Shown here in pieces: positions 48,001 to 60,757 of a DNA stretch of 64,000 nucleotides. Positions within the stretch are counted from its first letter, which is position 1. Each line of letters starts with the position of its first letter. The DNA comes from Luzula sylvatica (Eukaryota; Streptophyta; Magnoliopsida; Poales; Juncaceae). A program made the translations under genes and the position numbers. A model generated the notes under the pieces. It was not told the DNA's origin. It ran no database searches and saw nothing but the letters and a program-made list of their open reading frames with translations. The stretch covers positions 7,956,501 to 8,020,500 of the forward strand of contig OX326959.1 in NCBI GenBank assembly GCA_946800325.1, written 5' to 3'.

Positions 48001-50415
48001 CTTCCATTCATCGATCAAATGATAGAAAGACTCGCGGGAAATCCATTCTATTGCTTCCTCGATGGATTTTCGGGCTATTTCCAAATACCGGTCGCACCCG
48101 AAGATCAAGAGAAGACCACATTCACGTGCCCGTTTGGTACCTTCGCGTATCGACGCATGCCATTCGGCCTATGCAACGCTCCCGGCACATTTCAAAGGTG
48201 TATGCTTTCTATTTTCTCCGATTATATTTCCAAATTCATTGAAGTTTTTATGGATGATTTTTCGGTATTTGGAGATTCTTTCGATTCATGCTTTGGCAAT
48301 TTATCCCAAATACTCGAAAAATGCGTCGAAGCTAACCTTGTCTTAAATTTTGAGAAATGCCACTTCATGGTGAGCGAAGGAATTGTTTTAGGTCATTTAA
48401 TCTCGGAGAAAGGAATGGAAGTCGACAAGGCGAAAATCGACGTAATCAAGACGCTTCCGTATCCAAAGACGGTGAAAGACGTGCGATCCTTTCTCGGCCA
48501 TGCGGGATTCTATAGGCGCTTCATCAAAGACTTCTCGAAAATCTCGCAACCGATGTGCCAACTTCTCCAAAAAGATGCAAAATTCGAGTTCAATGCAAAG
48601 TGCAAGGAGGCTTTCGACAATCTCAAGGAAAAGCTTTGCTCGGCACCAATCATCAAGTCGCCAAATTGGGAGCTACCATTCGAGATAATGTGTGACGCAA
48701 GCGACACAAGTGTGGGGGCGGTACTTGGCCAAAGAGAAGGAAAAGACCCCCACGTCATCGCATACGCCTCGAGGTCTCTCGACAATGCCCAACGAAACTA
48801 CACCACCACCGAAAAGGAACTCCTCGCAATTGTGTTTGCATTGGAGAAATTTCGCTCTTATCTTTTAGGTACGAAGGTGATAGTCTTCTCAGACCACGGC
48901 GCGTTGAGACATTTGATGAAAAAGAAGGAGTGCAAACCAAGATTGCTTAGATGGATCCTTTTGCTTCAAGAATTCGATCTCGAGATCAAGGACAAAAAAG
49001 GATGCGAGAATCTCGTGGCGGATCATTTGAGTCGGCTTCCATTGGAGATTGAAGATCTAGTTCCGATTCGCGAGGAATTCCCCGAGGAACACGTTCTCGC
49101 GGCCCGAGTCGAGTTGCCTTGGTATGCCGATCTCGTTAACTACATGGTGACAAAAGAGTTCCCCCCGAATCTCTCCAAATCTCAACGCGACAAAATGAAA
49201 AGCAACGCCCGATTCTATGTTTGGGAGAACCCCATCTTGTTTCGCATTTGCTCCGATCAAGTAATTCGAAAATGTGTCCACCAAAATGAGGTACAATCTA
49301 TCCTTTCTTTTTGTCATACATTACAATGTGGTGGACATTTCGGTATCGCACGTACCACACACAAGGTACAAGAATGTGGATTTTATTGGCCAACCTTGCA
49401 TAAAGACGTTGCGAACTTTGTGAAAGGTTGTGAAAATTGCCAAAAGACGGGGAACTTGAGCCGAAGAAATCAAATGCCCCTCAATTCAATATATGTGTGT
49501 GAACCATTCGATGTTTGGGGCATTGATTTCATGGGCCCATTTCCATCGTCTTTTGGCTACACTTACATCTTGTTATGTGTAGATTATATGACCAAATGGA
49601 TAGAGGCGGTACCATCCAAGCATGCGGACTCGAAAACGGTGGTGGACTTTTTGAAGAAAAATATCTTTCAACGATTCGGCATACCAAGAATACTAATTAG
49701 CGATCGAGGCTCCCATTTTTGCAACCGACATCTCCAAAGCCTCCTCGAAAAATACCATGTGAACCATCGAACCTCCACCGCGTATCATCCTCAAACAAAC
49801 GGTCAAGCGGAGGTTTCGAACCGAGAAATCAAGTCTATTTTGGAGAAGGTGGTGAACCCGACACGGAAAGATTGGAGTACTCGACTAGGCGACGCACTTT
49901 GGGCATACCGTACCGCCTTCAAAACGCCAATAGGTATGACTCCTTTCAAACTCGTGTACGGAAAAGCATGCCATCTACCGGTCGAGTTAGAGCATAAGTC
50001 CTTTTGGGCAATAAAGCAATTCACATTGGACTACCCGAAGGATGCATCGGCTCGAAAATTGCAACTTCTCGAATTGGACGAATTTCGACAAAACGCTTAT
50101 GATAACTCGAGTTTGTGCAAGGCAAAAGCCAAGAGATTCCATGATCGAATGATTAAAAAGAAAGATTTTCATGTGGGGGAAAGAGTGTTGCTATTTAACT
50201 CTCGTCTCAAGCTTTTCCCCGGGAAACTTCGGTCCCGATGGATCGGACCATTTGTGGTCACTAATGTGACTACATGTGGGGTTGTCGAAATTCTAAGCGA
50301 AGAAACGAACAAAACGTTCAAGGTGAACGGCCATCGACTCAAGCACTACCACGCAAACTTCGAAACCGGGTGGATGGAGGAGCAAGCTCTAGGGCCCAAC
50401 GACACCTCACAATGA
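45019..50415 (+). CDS. Athila Gag-Pol polyprotein, unit 1 (intact)
   Basis: 1798 residues in one frame. ATG at 45019 is preferred to an in-frame GTG 24 bp earlier. Domains in order: Gag capsid-like region (about 112-225, with [10 protein letters not shown] and [12 protein letters not shown]); zinc knuckle CX2CX4HX4C at 304-317; coiled coil (about 390-460); aspartic protease with DLGAS (Asp about 633) and LGRPFLKTA; reverse transcriptase (about 930-1110) with [20 protein letters not shown] and FMDD (Asp about 1079); RNase H with CDAS (1226), TEKELLA and FSDH; integrase with an HHCC-type zinc motif ending CENCQ, and catalytic Asp 1503, Asp 1562 and Glu 1598 in DD35E spacing. No frameshift separates gag from pol, so the protein ratio must be set another way. 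No chromodomain or envelope. All catalytic motifs are intact; probably still functional. Confidence 0.95.
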   Translation: MQNTRSRKGELLPFVKEIERRNKSSKKNKGPTQEDQDEPQLQTQTFPSLSTHLNSNMGDETRAPRPKTLKELVAPNIVEDNYNFIRPNIPNFKADPSIIGSLPIFHGKATENPHKHLKDFKIQLNIYANYEAFNDILLLIFPYSLGEGPKDWFYNLRGPLDFNEVARRFKEKFYSHSRLAAIRRELLAITQKPNEALHEYYDRFNRLMEECPSHNVEVHFLYEQFIQGLGYSESQFLNASAGGSIANKDLEEIKKLLEVMATNSQSRRNVEYRVNACSDLNVDMLNNKLEIIMKALGKEEAKKCGVCLVNTHHTDECPSVVEDANAVYKKFDASNSYNPNLRNHPNFSWSNPNNAQPDPYRQAVAKPATYQHPNATQAVQKPNPTQDPNQEMKIMMEGMMAMIKNMEKSNEVGRQEIKQDIGGLKQEISSVRQEVSNTNRHVGNLETQINQIATRVNIIESQGTSRLQSQSLAPSEQRHVNAISLRSGKEVGEGSKSKEVQEEKELEVPIPKESPTQAMKIPTRELEPESTQVKPPFPSRLPKPVESNTDVLAILKKVEVNIPLLEAIKEVPRLAKYLKALCTNKRKTKGDELISVGESVSAILKLPQKHKDPGMFAIPCKIGQHELPKCMLDLGASINVMPYSIFKTLDLGPLDDTQVVIQLADRSTTRPVGVIEDVLVTVNGLLFPADFYVLDMNEGNSDSTPILLGRPFLKTARTKIDVHAGELTMEFDDEVIKFNIFDKLKEPIVGTLNLSAMDVIDDCVQEVMDSSFENLQWSSNPLFEEFEGYDNPTFEIEPDLEEEQSIDQALFLRDLEIPMKRTPPSTEQAPRLDLKSLPFGLKYVFLDEAETLPVIIASNLAKEQEEKLIEVLKRNKKAFGWTLSDIPGISPSMCTHRILLEDEAKPSREPQRRLNPPMMEVVKKEVIKLLDAGIIYPIADSKWVSPIHVVPKKTGMTIVENDEGDQVPTRVQNGWRVCIDYRKLNKATKKDHFPLPFIDQMIERLAGNPFYCFLDGFSGYFQIPVAPEDQEKTTFTCPFGTFAYRRMPFGLCNAPGTFQRCMLSIFSDYISKFIEVFMDDFSVFGDSFDSCFGNLSQILEKCVEANLVLNFEKCHFMVSEGIVLGHLISEKGMEVDKAKIDVIKTLPYPKTVKDVRSFLGHAGFYRRFIKDFSKISQPMCQLLQKDAKFEFNAKCKEAFDNLKEKLCSAPIIKSPNWELPFEIMCDASDTSVGAVLGQREGKDPHVIAYASRSLDNAQRNYTTTEKELLAIVFALEKFRSYLLGTKVIVFSDHGALRHLMKKKECKPRLLRWILLLQEFDLEIKDKKGCENLVADHLSRLPLEIEDLVPIREEFPEEHVLAARVELPWYADLVNYMVTKEFPPNLSKSQRDKMKSNARFYVWENPILFRICSDQVIRKCVHQNEVQSILSFCHTLQCGGHFGIARTTHKVQECGFYWPTLHKDVANFVKGCENCQKTGNLSRRNQMPLNSIYVCEPFDVWGIDFMGPFPSSFGYTYILLCVDYMTKWIEAVPSKHADSKTVVDFLKKNIFQRFGIPRILISDRGSHFCNRHLQSLLEKYHVNHRTSTAYHPQTNGQAEVSNREIKSILEKVVNPTRKDWSTRLGDALWAYRTAFKTPIGMTPFKLVYGKACHLPVELEHKSFWAIKQFTLDYPKDASARKLQLLELDEFRQNAYDNSSLCKAKAKRFHDRMIKKKDFHVGERVLLFNSRLKLFPGKLRSRWIGPFVVTNVTTCGVVEILSEETNKTFKVNGHRLKHYHANFETGWMEEQALGPNDTSQ

Positions 50416-51884
50416 TGAGCTCGGCCAAGTCGAGCTCAAGACATTAAATAAGAGCGCTAGCGAGGGAGGCACGCCCACGCATCAAAGGTTGTATCTCTCC
50501 ATTATCCCTCTATTTTTGAAATTTTTTTTTTATATACTTGAGGACAAGTAATCTCTAAGTGTGGGGGGATAACATACAATCTTTGACCTGTATGAGCCCA
50601 ATTAAAAATTTAAAAATCAGGGAAAATTAAAATTGTTGGTTTTTAAAACGAATTTTCACCGAACCACCATTTTTACTCTCAAAATTTTAATTTTACATAA
50701 TATTTGAAGAATTTTGGTTGAGATCTTTAAGAGATTCTTTCGGGGATTCAAGCTCTAATCAATATTTTCACAAATTAATGAGTTTATGACAATTTGATCG
50801 ATCCTCGATTTACATGACACACCATTTTCAATAAATAAACCCATTTCGAACTTGGAATTTCTAAAAAGCTTTGTTTGAACCAATGTAGTAAGTTTTGTTT
50901 GAATCTAAAATTTGACCAATTGCACTTAAAGAGCTCGACCGTTCATGGGGATTCGAAATTACACTAACGGGAACCAATTTGCGCTCAAAGCTTGATTCGA
51001 TGAGCTCATGCACCTTGATTAAGTAATGAGTGGTGTGAGTCATGACCACTTGTTGGCTAAAGGGGTGCATGAGTCGTAGTAAACCAAAGTAGCCGGTTCT
51101 TGGTGTGAGTCATGATCAAGAGTCGATGCGAAAAAGTTTTCTACAATCACGGATTAAAGCGCTTTCGATTGTCGAATCCGTGCGATTGATTAAGTAATGA
51201 GTGGTGTGAGTCATGACCACTTGTTGGCTAAAGATTGCGCGGATCCATGGGGTTTTACTAAGTAATGAGTGGTGTGAGTCATGACCACTTGTTATCCCAA
51301 AGGACACACATGGGGACCATCGAAAGCTATAACGAACAAAAGAAATGAAATAAAAAAATAAAAAAAGAAGAATAAAAGAAAAGAAGAAAAGAAATAAAAG
51401 AATAAAAAGGAAAGAAAAGGAGTCCAAAAATTGAGCGCAAGTTGGGAAAATTTAGTACAAATCGAAGACGAACCAAGTACTAACGTACCGAACGGTTTAA
51501 AAGTGACAAATTACATTTAAGAAACGATTTTTGCAAAACGGAAAAATTGGTTTTCATTAATGCTTTTTCATGATAGTCCTTGTGAATAGTGGAGTGAAAA
51601 GAATTGAATGATGGTGTTTAATCGTCTTTTTCGGTTGAGATCGTTTGCTCTAGTGAACTTTTCGAATTTGTGCAATTTATTGAAATAGATTCTATATTTG
51701 ATCAACCTATATCTCTCTCAATATTAGTAATCGTGATGAAATGAGAGAAACCCGATTTGTCTTGTGAAATTAGTTTTTGAACCAACAATATAACTTCAAC
51801 AAAATCTTATGTGATTCTCTCTTGTGTTTGATTTTTATACTCCAATTGATCGAGAACGATCAAGGGTTTAAGAATGGGGGTATT
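50416..51884 (+). other. Athila 3' noncoding region, unit 1
   Basis: No env-like frame. Contents: 'gagcgctagcgagggaggca' box; PPT-like AAGTGTGGGGGGATA at 50557; three copies of a repeat with TAAGTAATGAGTGGTGTGAG then 'tcatgaccacttgtt' (from 51020, 51191 and 51260) plus a partial one near 51100; a purine-rich tract (51340-51425); a block at 51470-51570 conserved in the non-autonomous element; and the terminal G-rich polypurine tract at 51871-51884. Confidence 0.75.
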
Positions 51885-52351
51885 TGATAAGAGGAAAATT
51901 AAGCACATTTTTAGTATATAATTTGGGGATTTTAGCTCTTTCAAATGACAACTTTGTGTATATAATTGTTCATATTTAAGATTGCAAGAATATTTCTTCA
52001 CTAAGTGTGTTTTATTGATAATTTTAGGTTTTTGGGCGAAAGTTTTTGGCATTCCAACAGTGTAGTTGTCTTCCTCTCCTCGCGCCGATAAAATCGATAT
52101 ATTATACTATCCATTTCGGTACACGTATGAAGAAGGAGGCAAGAAATCTACCACACAAAAGTCTACACCAAATTCTATACGAAAACCACTCACACTTTAA
52201 CCACCATTCAGCCCACCTACCTCACCTACAATTACCAAACTACCCTCAATCCTCTCAACAATCTCTAGACCAATGGGAAGGCTCCTAATGCACTATAAAT
52301 AGACCCCAAAGGCCCTTGGGGCAGGATTACATTCTCTTCATCATTTTTCTG

Positions 52352-52396
<45 letters not shown>

Positions 52397-53242
52397 CAAG
52401 CACTCTCAAGAACTTTTAAAGAACCACTCAAGACCATCAATTCGGGAATTTCCTCTTTCACCGGATTCAAGCTTTCTTCTTTCGGTGAAAAGATTTAGCA
52501 AGTCGTATAGAGACACTCCTCAATCGGACCCGAAGCTTTCTTCAACCGGGAAGGACGTTTCTTCAAGACGAGAAAACAGCTCAATCATCTAGCTTCCTAG
52601 CGATTCGAGCATCAACCGTCCACGATCACAAGGAAGGAGTACCTCTAATCACGTTGAAGCTTCCTTCTCGTTTTAGGTGTAATCTTTTCTTTTCTCGAAT
52701 TTGATGTGTGTAAATATAACTTGTTTGATTCTAAAATTCTTATTCTTGATCTTTTCTTGATCTTTTCTTTTCTTGATCTTTTTCTCTTTATTTTTCAATT
52801 GCTGTATATACTAGATCTGTTAAAATTCTCATTACGTAGATCTTGATTTCTAGTTTCGGGAACATTTTGAATCGTTGAATTTCATGAAATATTCGAATTG
52901 ATATGAGTCTTTGAAATCTGTCACTTAAACTGAAAACCTGCTGTTTCCAGAGACTGTTTTTTGTAATTCGTTAATAACTTTTTATTCCGTTGTCCAAATT
53001 GTTTGAAATTTTAGGATCAATTTGATAATATTCAGAACTCACTGTAGACAAATTTTCATTAATTTTGGAAACTTCAAAATATTTATTTTAATGATCTAAA
53101 TCTTAATCATATTTTGACGCAATAGCTCCCTGTGGAACGAATCTATTATTTTCTGCTATACAACCATATAATTCACTTGTTTGATATTACGGGACTTTAA
53201 AACAACGATACGCTTTTTAGACGTGCAAAAAGACCGTTATCA
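51885..53242 (+). repeat. Athila LTR 2, shared middle LTR (1358 bp)
   Basis: Serves as 3' LTR of unit 1 and 5' LTR of unit 2. Same length as LTR 3 with the long CT run and the same diagnostic bases; I saw no difference from LTR 3. Confidence 0.93.
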
Positions 53243-53245
53243 AAA

Positions 53246-53263
53246 TGGCGCCGCTGCCGGGGA
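53246..53263 (+). other. Primer binding site, tRNA-Asp type (unit 2)
   Basis: Same 18 bases and spacing after LTR 2 as in unit 1. Confidence 0.88.
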
Positions 53264-53379
53264 GCGGTGTTTAAGTCAATATTTTAGATCAAAATTTGAG
53301 ATTTAGATTCATAAATTTGTTTACTCACTTCGTTGTTTCTTTTGTGACAATCTAGGTGTGTGTGAAGGAAAGAAACTTT

Positions 53380-56300
53380 ATGCAGAACACAAGATCGCGG
53401 AAAGGCGAATTACTTCCATTTGTCAAAGAAATCGAAAGAAGGAACAAGAGCTCTAAGAAGAACAAGGGACCAACACAAGAAGATCAAGACGAACCTCAAC
53501 TTCAAACTCAAACTTTTCCTTCTCTCTCTACTCATTTAAATTCAAACATGGGTGATGAAACTAGGGCTCCAAGGCCAAAAACCTTAAAAGAACTAGTGGC
53601 CCCAAACATTGTAGAAGATAACTACAATTTTATTAGGCCAAATATACCGAACTTTAAGGCCGATCCGAGCATCATAGGCTCTTTACCCATCTTTCATGGC
53701 AAAGCTACCGAAAATCCACACAAGCATTTGAAAGATTTTAAGATTCAACTAAACATTTATGCAAATTATGAGGCATTTAATGATATTCTACTTCTTATTT
53801 TTCCTTATTCGCTAGGTGAAGGACCGAAAGATTGGTTCTACAACCTACGAGGACCCCTAGATTTCAACGAGGTGGCTAGGCGTTTCAAGGAGAAATTCTA
53901 CTCGCATTCGAGATTGGCGGCAATTAGGCGAGAACTTCTAGCAATCACGCAAAAGCCAAACGAAGCTCTCCACGAGTATTACGATCGATTCAACCGTTTG
54001 ATGGAGGAATGCCCAAGCCACAATGTCGAGGTCCATTTCCTTTACGAGCAATTCATTCAAGGACTAGGATACTCCGAGAGTCAATTCCTCAACGCATCCG
54101 CGGGGGGGAGTATCGCGAACAAAGATCTCGAAGAAATTAAGAAGCTACTCGAAGTGATGGCAACCAATTCTCAATCAAGGCGGAACGTTGAATACCGAGT
54201 TAATGCGTGTAGCGACCTCAATGTCGACATGCTTAACAACAAGCTCGAGATCATCATGAAAGCTTTGGGCAAGGAGGAAGCGAAAAAATGTGGGGTTTGC
54301 CTCGTAAATACCCACCACACCGATGAGTGCCCGAGTGTGGTCGAAGATGCAAATGCCGTTTACAAGAAATTCGACGCCTCGAACTCGTATAATCCGAATC
54401 TCCGAAACCATCCCAACTTTAGTTGGTCGAATCCTAACAATGCCCAACCCGATCCGTATCGACAAGCGGTTGCAAAACCGGCCACGTACCAACATCCAAA
54501 TGCGACTCAAGCGGTTCAAAAACCGAATCCAACGCAAGATCCAAATCAAGAAATGAAAATAATGATGGAAGGTATGATGGCGATGATTAAGAATATGGAG
54601 AAGTCCAACGAAGTTGGAAGACAAGAGATTAAACAAGATATCGGGGGATTGAAGCAAGAAATCTCAAGTGTAAGGCAAGAGGTTTCGAACACGAATCGCC
54701 ATGTGGGCAACTTGGAGACTCAAATCAATCAAATTGCTACTCGAGTAAACATAATCGAATCCCAAGGTACATCTCGACTCCAATCTCAATCTTTGGCTCC
54801 TTCCGAGCAAAGGCATGTGAACGCAATATCGCTCCGAAGCGGTAAAGAGGTGGGAGAAGGTTCGAAGAGCAAGGAGGTACAAGAAGAAAAGGAGCTCGAG
54901 GTACCGATACCGAAAGAGAGTCCGACTCAAGCAATGAAGATACCAACTCGAGAACTAGAACCCGAATCGACTCAAGTCAAGCCACCTTTCCCGAGTCGCC
55001 TCCCCAAACCGGTCGAATCAAATACCGACGTGCTAGCTATCTTGAAAAAGGTAGAGGTGAACATTCCTTTACTCGAAGCTATCAAAGAAGTGCCTCGTTT
55101 GGCAAAATATCTCAAGGCATTGTGCACAAATAAAAGAAAAACAAAAGGAGACGAGTTGATAAGTGTGGGGGAGAGTGTTTCAGCAATCTTAAAACTTCCC
55201 CAAAAGCACAAGGATCCGGGGATGTTTGCAATTCCATGCAAAATCGGGCAACATGAATTACCGAAATGCATGCTCGATTTGGGCGCTTCAATAAATGTGA
55301 TGCCATACTCGATATTCAAGACTCTCGATCTAGGCCCTCTTGATGATACTCAAGTTGTAATCCAATTGGCCGATCGGTCCACGACTCGACCGGTTGGAGT
55401 AATTGAGGATGTGTTAGTAACCGTTAATGGGTTGCTATTCCCCGCGGACTTCTACGTTTTGGATATGAATGAAGGGAATAGCGATTCAACCCCGATTCTC
55501 CTTGGACGGCCATTTTTGAAGACGGCACGAACCAAGATCGATGTACACGCGGGAGAGCTCACGATGGAGTTCGATGATGAGGTAATCAAATTCAATATTT
55601 TTGACAAACTAAAGGAACCCATTGTAGGTACACTCAACTTAAGCGCTATGGACGTAATCGACGATTGTGTACAAGAGGTCATGGATAGCTCATTCGAAAA
55701 CCTTCAATGGAGCTCGAACCCATTATTCGAGGAATTTGAAGGATATGACAATCCTACATTCGAGATCGAGCCGGATTTGGAAGAAGAACAAAGCATAGAT
55801 CAAGCACTCTTTCTAAGAGACCTCGAGATTCCGATGAAGAGAACTCCACCTTCCACCGAACAAGCTCCAAGGTTAGATCTAAAATCATTACCTTTTGGAC
55901 TAAAATACGTGTTTTTGGATGAAGCGGAAACTTTGCCGGTGATAATCGCCTCGAACCTAGCAAAGGAGCAAGAAGAAAAACTCATCGAAGTGCTAAAAAG
56001 GAATAAGAAGGCTTTCGGGTGGACACTCTCCGATATTCCGGGCATCTCCCCCTCCATGTGCACACACCGAATCCTTCTCGAGGACGAAGCAAAACCATCG
56101 CGCGAACCTCAAAGGCGGCTCAATCCGCCTATGATGGAAGTGGTAAAAAAGGAGGTGATCAAGTTGTTAGATGCGGGGATCATTTACCCCATCGCCGACT
56201 CGAAATGGGTATCGCCAATACACGTGGTACCGAAGAAAACGGGGATGACGATTGTTGAGAACGATGAAGGCGATCAAGTACCGACTCGAGTTCAAAATGG

Positions 56301-58776
56301 GTGGCGAGTTTGCATAGATTACCGAAAGCTCAATAAGGCGACGAAAAAGGACCACTTCCCGCTTCCATTCATCGATCAAATGATAGAAAGACTCGCGGGA
56401 AATCCATTCTATTGCTTCCTCGATGGATTTTCGGGCTATTTCCAAATACCGGTCGCACCCGAAGATCAAGAGAAGACCACATTCACGTGCCCGTTTGGTA
56501 CCTTCGCGTATCGACGCATGCCATTCGGCCTATGCAACGCTCCCGGCACATTTCAAAGGTGTATGCTTTCTATTTTCTCCGATTATATTTCCAAATTCAT
56601 TGAAGTTTTTATGGATGATTTTTCGGTATTTGGAGATTCTTTCGATTCATGCTTTGGCAATTTATCCCAAATACTCGAAAAATGCGTCGAAGCTAACCTT
56701 GTCTTAAATTTTGAGAAATGCCACTTCATGGTGAGCGAAGGAATTGTTTTAGGTCATTTAATCTCGGAGAAAGGAATGGAAGTCGACAAGGCGAAAATCG
56801 ACGTAATCAAGACGCTTCCGTATCCAAAGACGGTGAAAGACGTGCGATCCTTTCTCGGCCATGCGGGATTCTATAGGCGCTTCATCAAAGACTTCTCGAA
56901 AATCTCGCAACCGATGTGCCAACTTCTCCAAAAAGATGCAAAATTCGAGTTCAATGCAAAGTGCAAGGAGGCTTTCGACAATCTCAAGGAAAAGCTTTGC
57001 TCGGCACCAATCATCAAGTCGCCAAATTGGGAGCTACCATTCGAGATAATGTGTGACGCAAGCGACACAAGTGTGGGGGCGGTACTTGGCCAAAGAGAAG
57101 GAAAAGACCCCCACGTCATCGCATACGCCTCGAGGTCTCTCGACAATGCCCAACGAAACTACACCACCACCGAAAAGGAACTCCTCGCAATTGTGTTTGC
57201 ATTGGAGAAATTTCGCTCTTATCTTTTAGGTACGAAGGTGATAGTCTTCTCAGACCACGGCGCGTTGAGACATTTGATGAAAAAGAAGGAGTGCAAACCA
57301 AGATTGCTTAGATGGATCCTTTTGCTTCAAGAATTCGATCTCGAGATCAAGGACAAAAAAGGATGCGAGAATCTCGTGGCGGATCATTTGAGTCGGCTTC
57401 CATTGGAGATTGAAGATCTAGTTCCGATTCGCGAGGAATTCCCCGAGGAACACGTTCTCGCGGCCCGAGTCGAGTTGCCTTGGTATGCCGATCTCGTTAA
57501 CTACATGGTGACAAAAGAGTTCCCCCCGAATCTCTCCAAATCTCAACGCGACAAAATGAAAAGCAACGCCCGATTCTATGTTTGGGAGAACCCCATCTTG
57601 TTTCGCATTTGCTCCGATCAAGTAATTCGAAAATGTGTCCACCAAAATGAGGTACAATCTATCCTTTCTTTTTGTCATACATTACAATGTGGTGGACATT
57701 TCGGTATCGCACGTACCACACACAAGGTACAAGAATGTGGATTTTATTGGCCAACCTTGCATAAAGACGTTGCGAACTTTGTGAAAGGTTGTGAAAATTG
57801 CCAAAAGACGGGGAACTTGAGCCGAAGAAATCAAATGCCCCTCAATTCAATATATGTGTGTGAACCATTCGATGTTTGGGGCATTGATTTCATGGGCCCA
57901 TTTCCATCGTCTTTTGGCTACACTTACATCTTGTTATGTGTAGATTATATGACCAAATGGATAGAGGCGGTACCATCCAAGCATGCGGACTCGAAAACGG
58001 TGGTGGACTTTTTGAAGAAAAATATCTTTCAACGATTCGGCATACCAAGAATACTAATTAGCGATCGAGGCTCCCATTTTTGCAACCGACATCTCCAAAG
58101 CCTCCTCGAAAAATACCATGTGAACCATCGAACCTCCACCGCGTATCATCCTCAAACAAACGGTCAAGCGGAGGTTTCGAACCGAGAAATCAAGTCTATT
58201 TTGGAGAAGGTGGTGAACCCGACACGGAAAGATTGGAGTACTCGACTAGGCGACGCACTTTGGGCATACCGTACCGCCTTCAAAACGCCAATAGGTATGA
58301 CTCCTTTCAAACTCGTGTACGGAAAAGCATGCCATCTACCGGTCGAGTTAGAGCATAAGTCCTTTTGGGCAATAAAGCAATTCACATTGGACTACCCGAA
58401 GGATGCATCGGCTCGAAAATTGCAACTTCTCGAATTGGACGAATTTCGACAAAACGCTTATGATAACTCGAGTTTGTGCAAGGCAAAAGCCAAGAGATTC
58501 CATGATCGAATGATTAAAAAGAAAGATTTTCATGTGGGGGAAAGAGTGTTGCTATTTAACTCTCGTCTCAAGCTTTTCCCCGGGAAACTTCGGTCCCGAT
58601 GGATCGGACCATTTGTGGTCACTAATGTGACTACATGTGGGGTTGTCGAAATTCTAAGCGAAGAAACGAACAAAACGTTCAAGGTGAACGGCCATCGACT
58701 CAAGCACTACCACGCAAACTTCGAAACCGGGTGGATGGAGGAGCAAGCTCTAGGGCCCAACGACACCTCACAATGA
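53380..58776 (+). CDS. Athila Gag-Pol polyprotein, unit 2 (identical to unit 1)
   Basis: Exactly 8361 bp downstream of unit 1, with an identical 1798-residue translation and the same intact Gag, zinc knuckle, protease, reverse transcriptase (FMDD), RNase H and integrase motifs. Every overlapping alternative frame is also the same, so the DNA is probably identical throughout. This points to a very recent duplication, ongoing gene conversion, or an assembly artefact. Transcription could start in LTR 1 or LTR 2. Confidence 0.95.
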   Translation: MQNTRSRKGELLPFVKEIERRNKSSKKNKGPTQEDQDEPQLQTQTFPSLSTHLNSNMGDETRAPRPKTLKELVAPNIVEDNYNFIRPNIPNFKADPSIIGSLPIFHGKATENPHKHLKDFKIQLNIYANYEAFNDILLLIFPYSLGEGPKDWFYNLRGPLDFNEVARRFKEKFYSHSRLAAIRRELLAITQKPNEALHEYYDRFNRLMEECPSHNVEVHFLYEQFIQGLGYSESQFLNASAGGSIANKDLEEIKKLLEVMATNSQSRRNVEYRVNACSDLNVDMLNNKLEIIMKALGKEEAKKCGVCLVNTHHTDECPSVVEDANAVYKKFDASNSYNPNLRNHPNFSWSNPNNAQPDPYRQAVAKPATYQHPNATQAVQKPNPTQDPNQEMKIMMEGMMAMIKNMEKSNEVGRQEIKQDIGGLKQEISSVRQEVSNTNRHVGNLETQINQIATRVNIIESQGTSRLQSQSLAPSEQRHVNAISLRSGKEVGEGSKSKEVQEEKELEVPIPKESPTQAMKIPTRELEPESTQVKPPFPSRLPKPVESNTDVLAILKKVEVNIPLLEAIKEVPRLAKYLKALCTNKRKTKGDELISVGESVSAILKLPQKHKDPGMFAIPCKIGQHELPKCMLDLGASINVMPYSIFKTLDLGPLDDTQVVIQLADRSTTRPVGVIEDVLVTVNGLLFPADFYVLDMNEGNSDSTPILLGRPFLKTARTKIDVHAGELTMEFDDEVIKFNIFDKLKEPIVGTLNLSAMDVIDDCVQEVMDSSFENLQWSSNPLFEEFEGYDNPTFEIEPDLEEEQSIDQALFLRDLEIPMKRTPPSTEQAPRLDLKSLPFGLKYVFLDEAETLPVIIASNLAKEQEEKLIEVLKRNKKAFGWTLSDIPGISPSMCTHRILLEDEAKPSREPQRRLNPPMMEVVKKEVIKLLDAGIIYPIADSKWVSPIHVVPKKTGMTIVENDEGDQVPTRVQNGWRVCIDYRKLNKATKKDHFPLPFIDQMIERLAGNPFYCFLDGFSGYFQIPVAPEDQEKTTFTCPFGTFAYRRMPFGLCNAPGTFQRCMLSIFSDYISKFIEVFMDDFSVFGDSFDSCFGNLSQILEKCVEANLVLNFEKCHFMVSEGIVLGHLISEKGMEVDKAKIDVIKTLPYPKTVKDVRSFLGHAGFYRRFIKDFSKISQPMCQLLQKDAKFEFNAKCKEAFDNLKEKLCSAPIIKSPNWELPFEIMCDASDTSVGAVLGQREGKDPHVIAYASRSLDNAQRNYTTTEKELLAIVFALEKFRSYLLGTKVIVFSDHGALRHLMKKKECKPRLLRWILLLQEFDLEIKDKKGCENLVADHLSRLPLEIEDLVPIREEFPEEHVLAARVELPWYADLVNYMVTKEFPPNLSKSQRDKMKSNARFYVWENPILFRICSDQVIRKCVHQNEVQSILSFCHTLQCGGHFGIARTTHKVQECGFYWPTLHKDVANFVKGCENCQKTGNLSRRNQMPLNSIYVCEPFDVWGIDFMGPFPSSFGYTYILLCVDYMTKWIEAVPSKHADSKTVVDFLKKNIFQRFGIPRILISDRGSHFCNRHLQSLLEKYHVNHRTSTAYHPQTNGQAEVSNREIKSILEKVVNPTRKDWSTRLGDALWAYRTAFKTPIGMTPFKLVYGKACHLPVELEHKSFWAIKQFTLDYPKDASARKLQLLELDEFRQNAYDNSSLCKAKAKRFHDRMIKKKDFHVGERVLLFNSRLKLFPGKLRSRWIGPFVVTNVTTCGVVEILSEETNKTFKVNGHRLKHYHANFETGWMEEQALGPNDTSQ

Positions 58777-60245
58777 TGAGCTCGGCCAAGTCGAGCTCAA
58801 GACATTAAATAAGAGCGCTAGCGAGGGAGGCACGCCCACGCATCAAAGGTTGTATCTCTCCATTATCCCTCTATTTTTGAAATTTTTTTTTTATATACTT
58901 GAGGACAAGTAATCTCTAAGTGTGGGGGGATAACATACAATCTTTGACCTGTATGAGCCCAATTAAAAATTTAAAAATCAGGGAAAATTAAAATTGTTGG
59001 TTTTTAAAACGAATTTTCACCGAACCACCATTTTTACTCTCAAAATTTTAATTTTACATAATATTTGAAGAATTTTGGTTGAGATCTTTAAGAGATTCTT
59101 TCGGGGATTCAAGCTCTAATCAATATTTTCACAAATTAATGAGTTTATGACAATTTGATCGATCCTCGATTTACATGACACACCATTTTCAATAAATAAA
59201 CCCATTTCGAACTTGGAATTTCTAAAAAGCTTTGTTTGAACCAATGTAGTAAGTTTTGTTTGAATCTAAAATTTGACCAATTGCACTTAAAGAGCTCGAC
59301 CGTTCATGGGGATTCGAAATTACACTAACGGGAACCAATTTGCGCTCAAAGCTTGATTCGATGAGCTCATGCACCTTGATTAAGTAATGAGTGGTGTGAG
59401 TCATGACCACTTGTTGGCTAAAGGGGTGCATGAGTCGTAGTAAACCAAAGTAGCCGGTTCTTGGTGTGAGTCATGATCAAGAGTCGATGCGAAAAAGTTT
59501 TCTACAATCACGGATTAAAGCGCTTTCGATTGTCGAATCCGTGCGATTGATTAAGTAATGAGTGGTGTGAGTCATGACCACTTGTTGGCTAAAGATTGCG
59601 CGGATCCATGGGGTTTTACTAAGTAATGAGTGGTGTGAGTCATGACCACTTGTTATCCCAAAGGACACACATGGGGACCATCGAAAGCTATAACGAACAA
59701 AAGAAATGAAATAAAAAAATAAAAAAAGAAGAATAAAAGAAAAGAAGAAAAGAAATAAAAGAATAAAAAGGAAAGAAAAGGAGTCCAAAAATTGAGCGCA
59801 AGTTGGGAAAATTTAGTACAAATCGAAGACGAACCAAGTACTAACGTACCGAACGGTTTAAAAGTGACAAATTACATTTAAGAAACGATTTTTGCAAAAC
59901 GGAAAAATTGGTTTTCATTAATGCTTTTTCATGATAGTCCTTGTGAATAGTGGAGTGAAAAGAATTGAATGATGGTGTTTAATCGTCTTTTTCGGTTGAG
60001 ATCGTTTGCTCTAGTGAACTTTTCGAATTTGTGCAATTTATTGAAATAGATTCTATATTTGATCAACCTATATCTCTCTCAATATTAGTAATCGTGATGA
60101 AATGAGAGAAACCCGATTTGTCTTGTGAAATTAGTTTTTGAACCAACAATATAACTTCAACAAAATCTTATGTGATTCTCTCTTGTGTTTGATTTTTATA
60201 CTCCAATTGATCGAGAACGATCAAGGGTTTAAGAATGGGGGTATT
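58777..60245 (+). other. Athila 3' noncoding region, unit 2
   Basis: Same content as 50416-51884 at an 8361-bp offset, including the PPT-like motif at 58918 and the terminal polypurine tract at 60232-60245. Confidence 0.75.
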
Positions 60246-60712
60246 TGATAAGAGGAAAATTAAGCACATTTTTAGTATATAATTTGGGGATTTTAGCTCT
60301 TTCAAATGACAACTTTGTGTATATAATTGTTCATATTTAAGATTGCAAGAATATTTCTTCACTAAGTGTGTTTTATTGATAATTTTAGGTTTTTGGGCGA
60401 AAGTTTTTGGCATTCCAACAGTGTAGTTGTCTTCCTCTCCTCGCGCCGATAAAATCGATATATTATACTATCCATTTCGGTACACGTATGAAGAAGGAGG
60501 CAAGAAATCTACCACACAAAAGTCTACACCAAATTCTATACGAAAACCACTCACACTTTAACCACCATTCAGCCCACCTACCTCACCTACAATTACCAAA
60601 CTACCCTCAATCCTCTCAACAATCTCTAGACCAATGGGAAGGCTCCTAATGCACTATAAATAGACCCCAAAGGCCCTTGGGGCAGGATTACATTCTCTTC
60701 ATCATTTTTCTG

Positions 60713-60757
<45 letters not shown>

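Noticed and set aside
45814..50172. Many minus-strand frames of 60-160 codons across the Gag-Pol gene
   Set aside because: Shadows of the long plus-strand frame; none has a recognisable domain.
50861..51427. Minus-strand frames in the Athila 3' region as a possible env or antisense gene
   Set aside because: They overlap the triplicated block and purine tract, with no membrane-protein pattern beyond Phe-rich low complexity.
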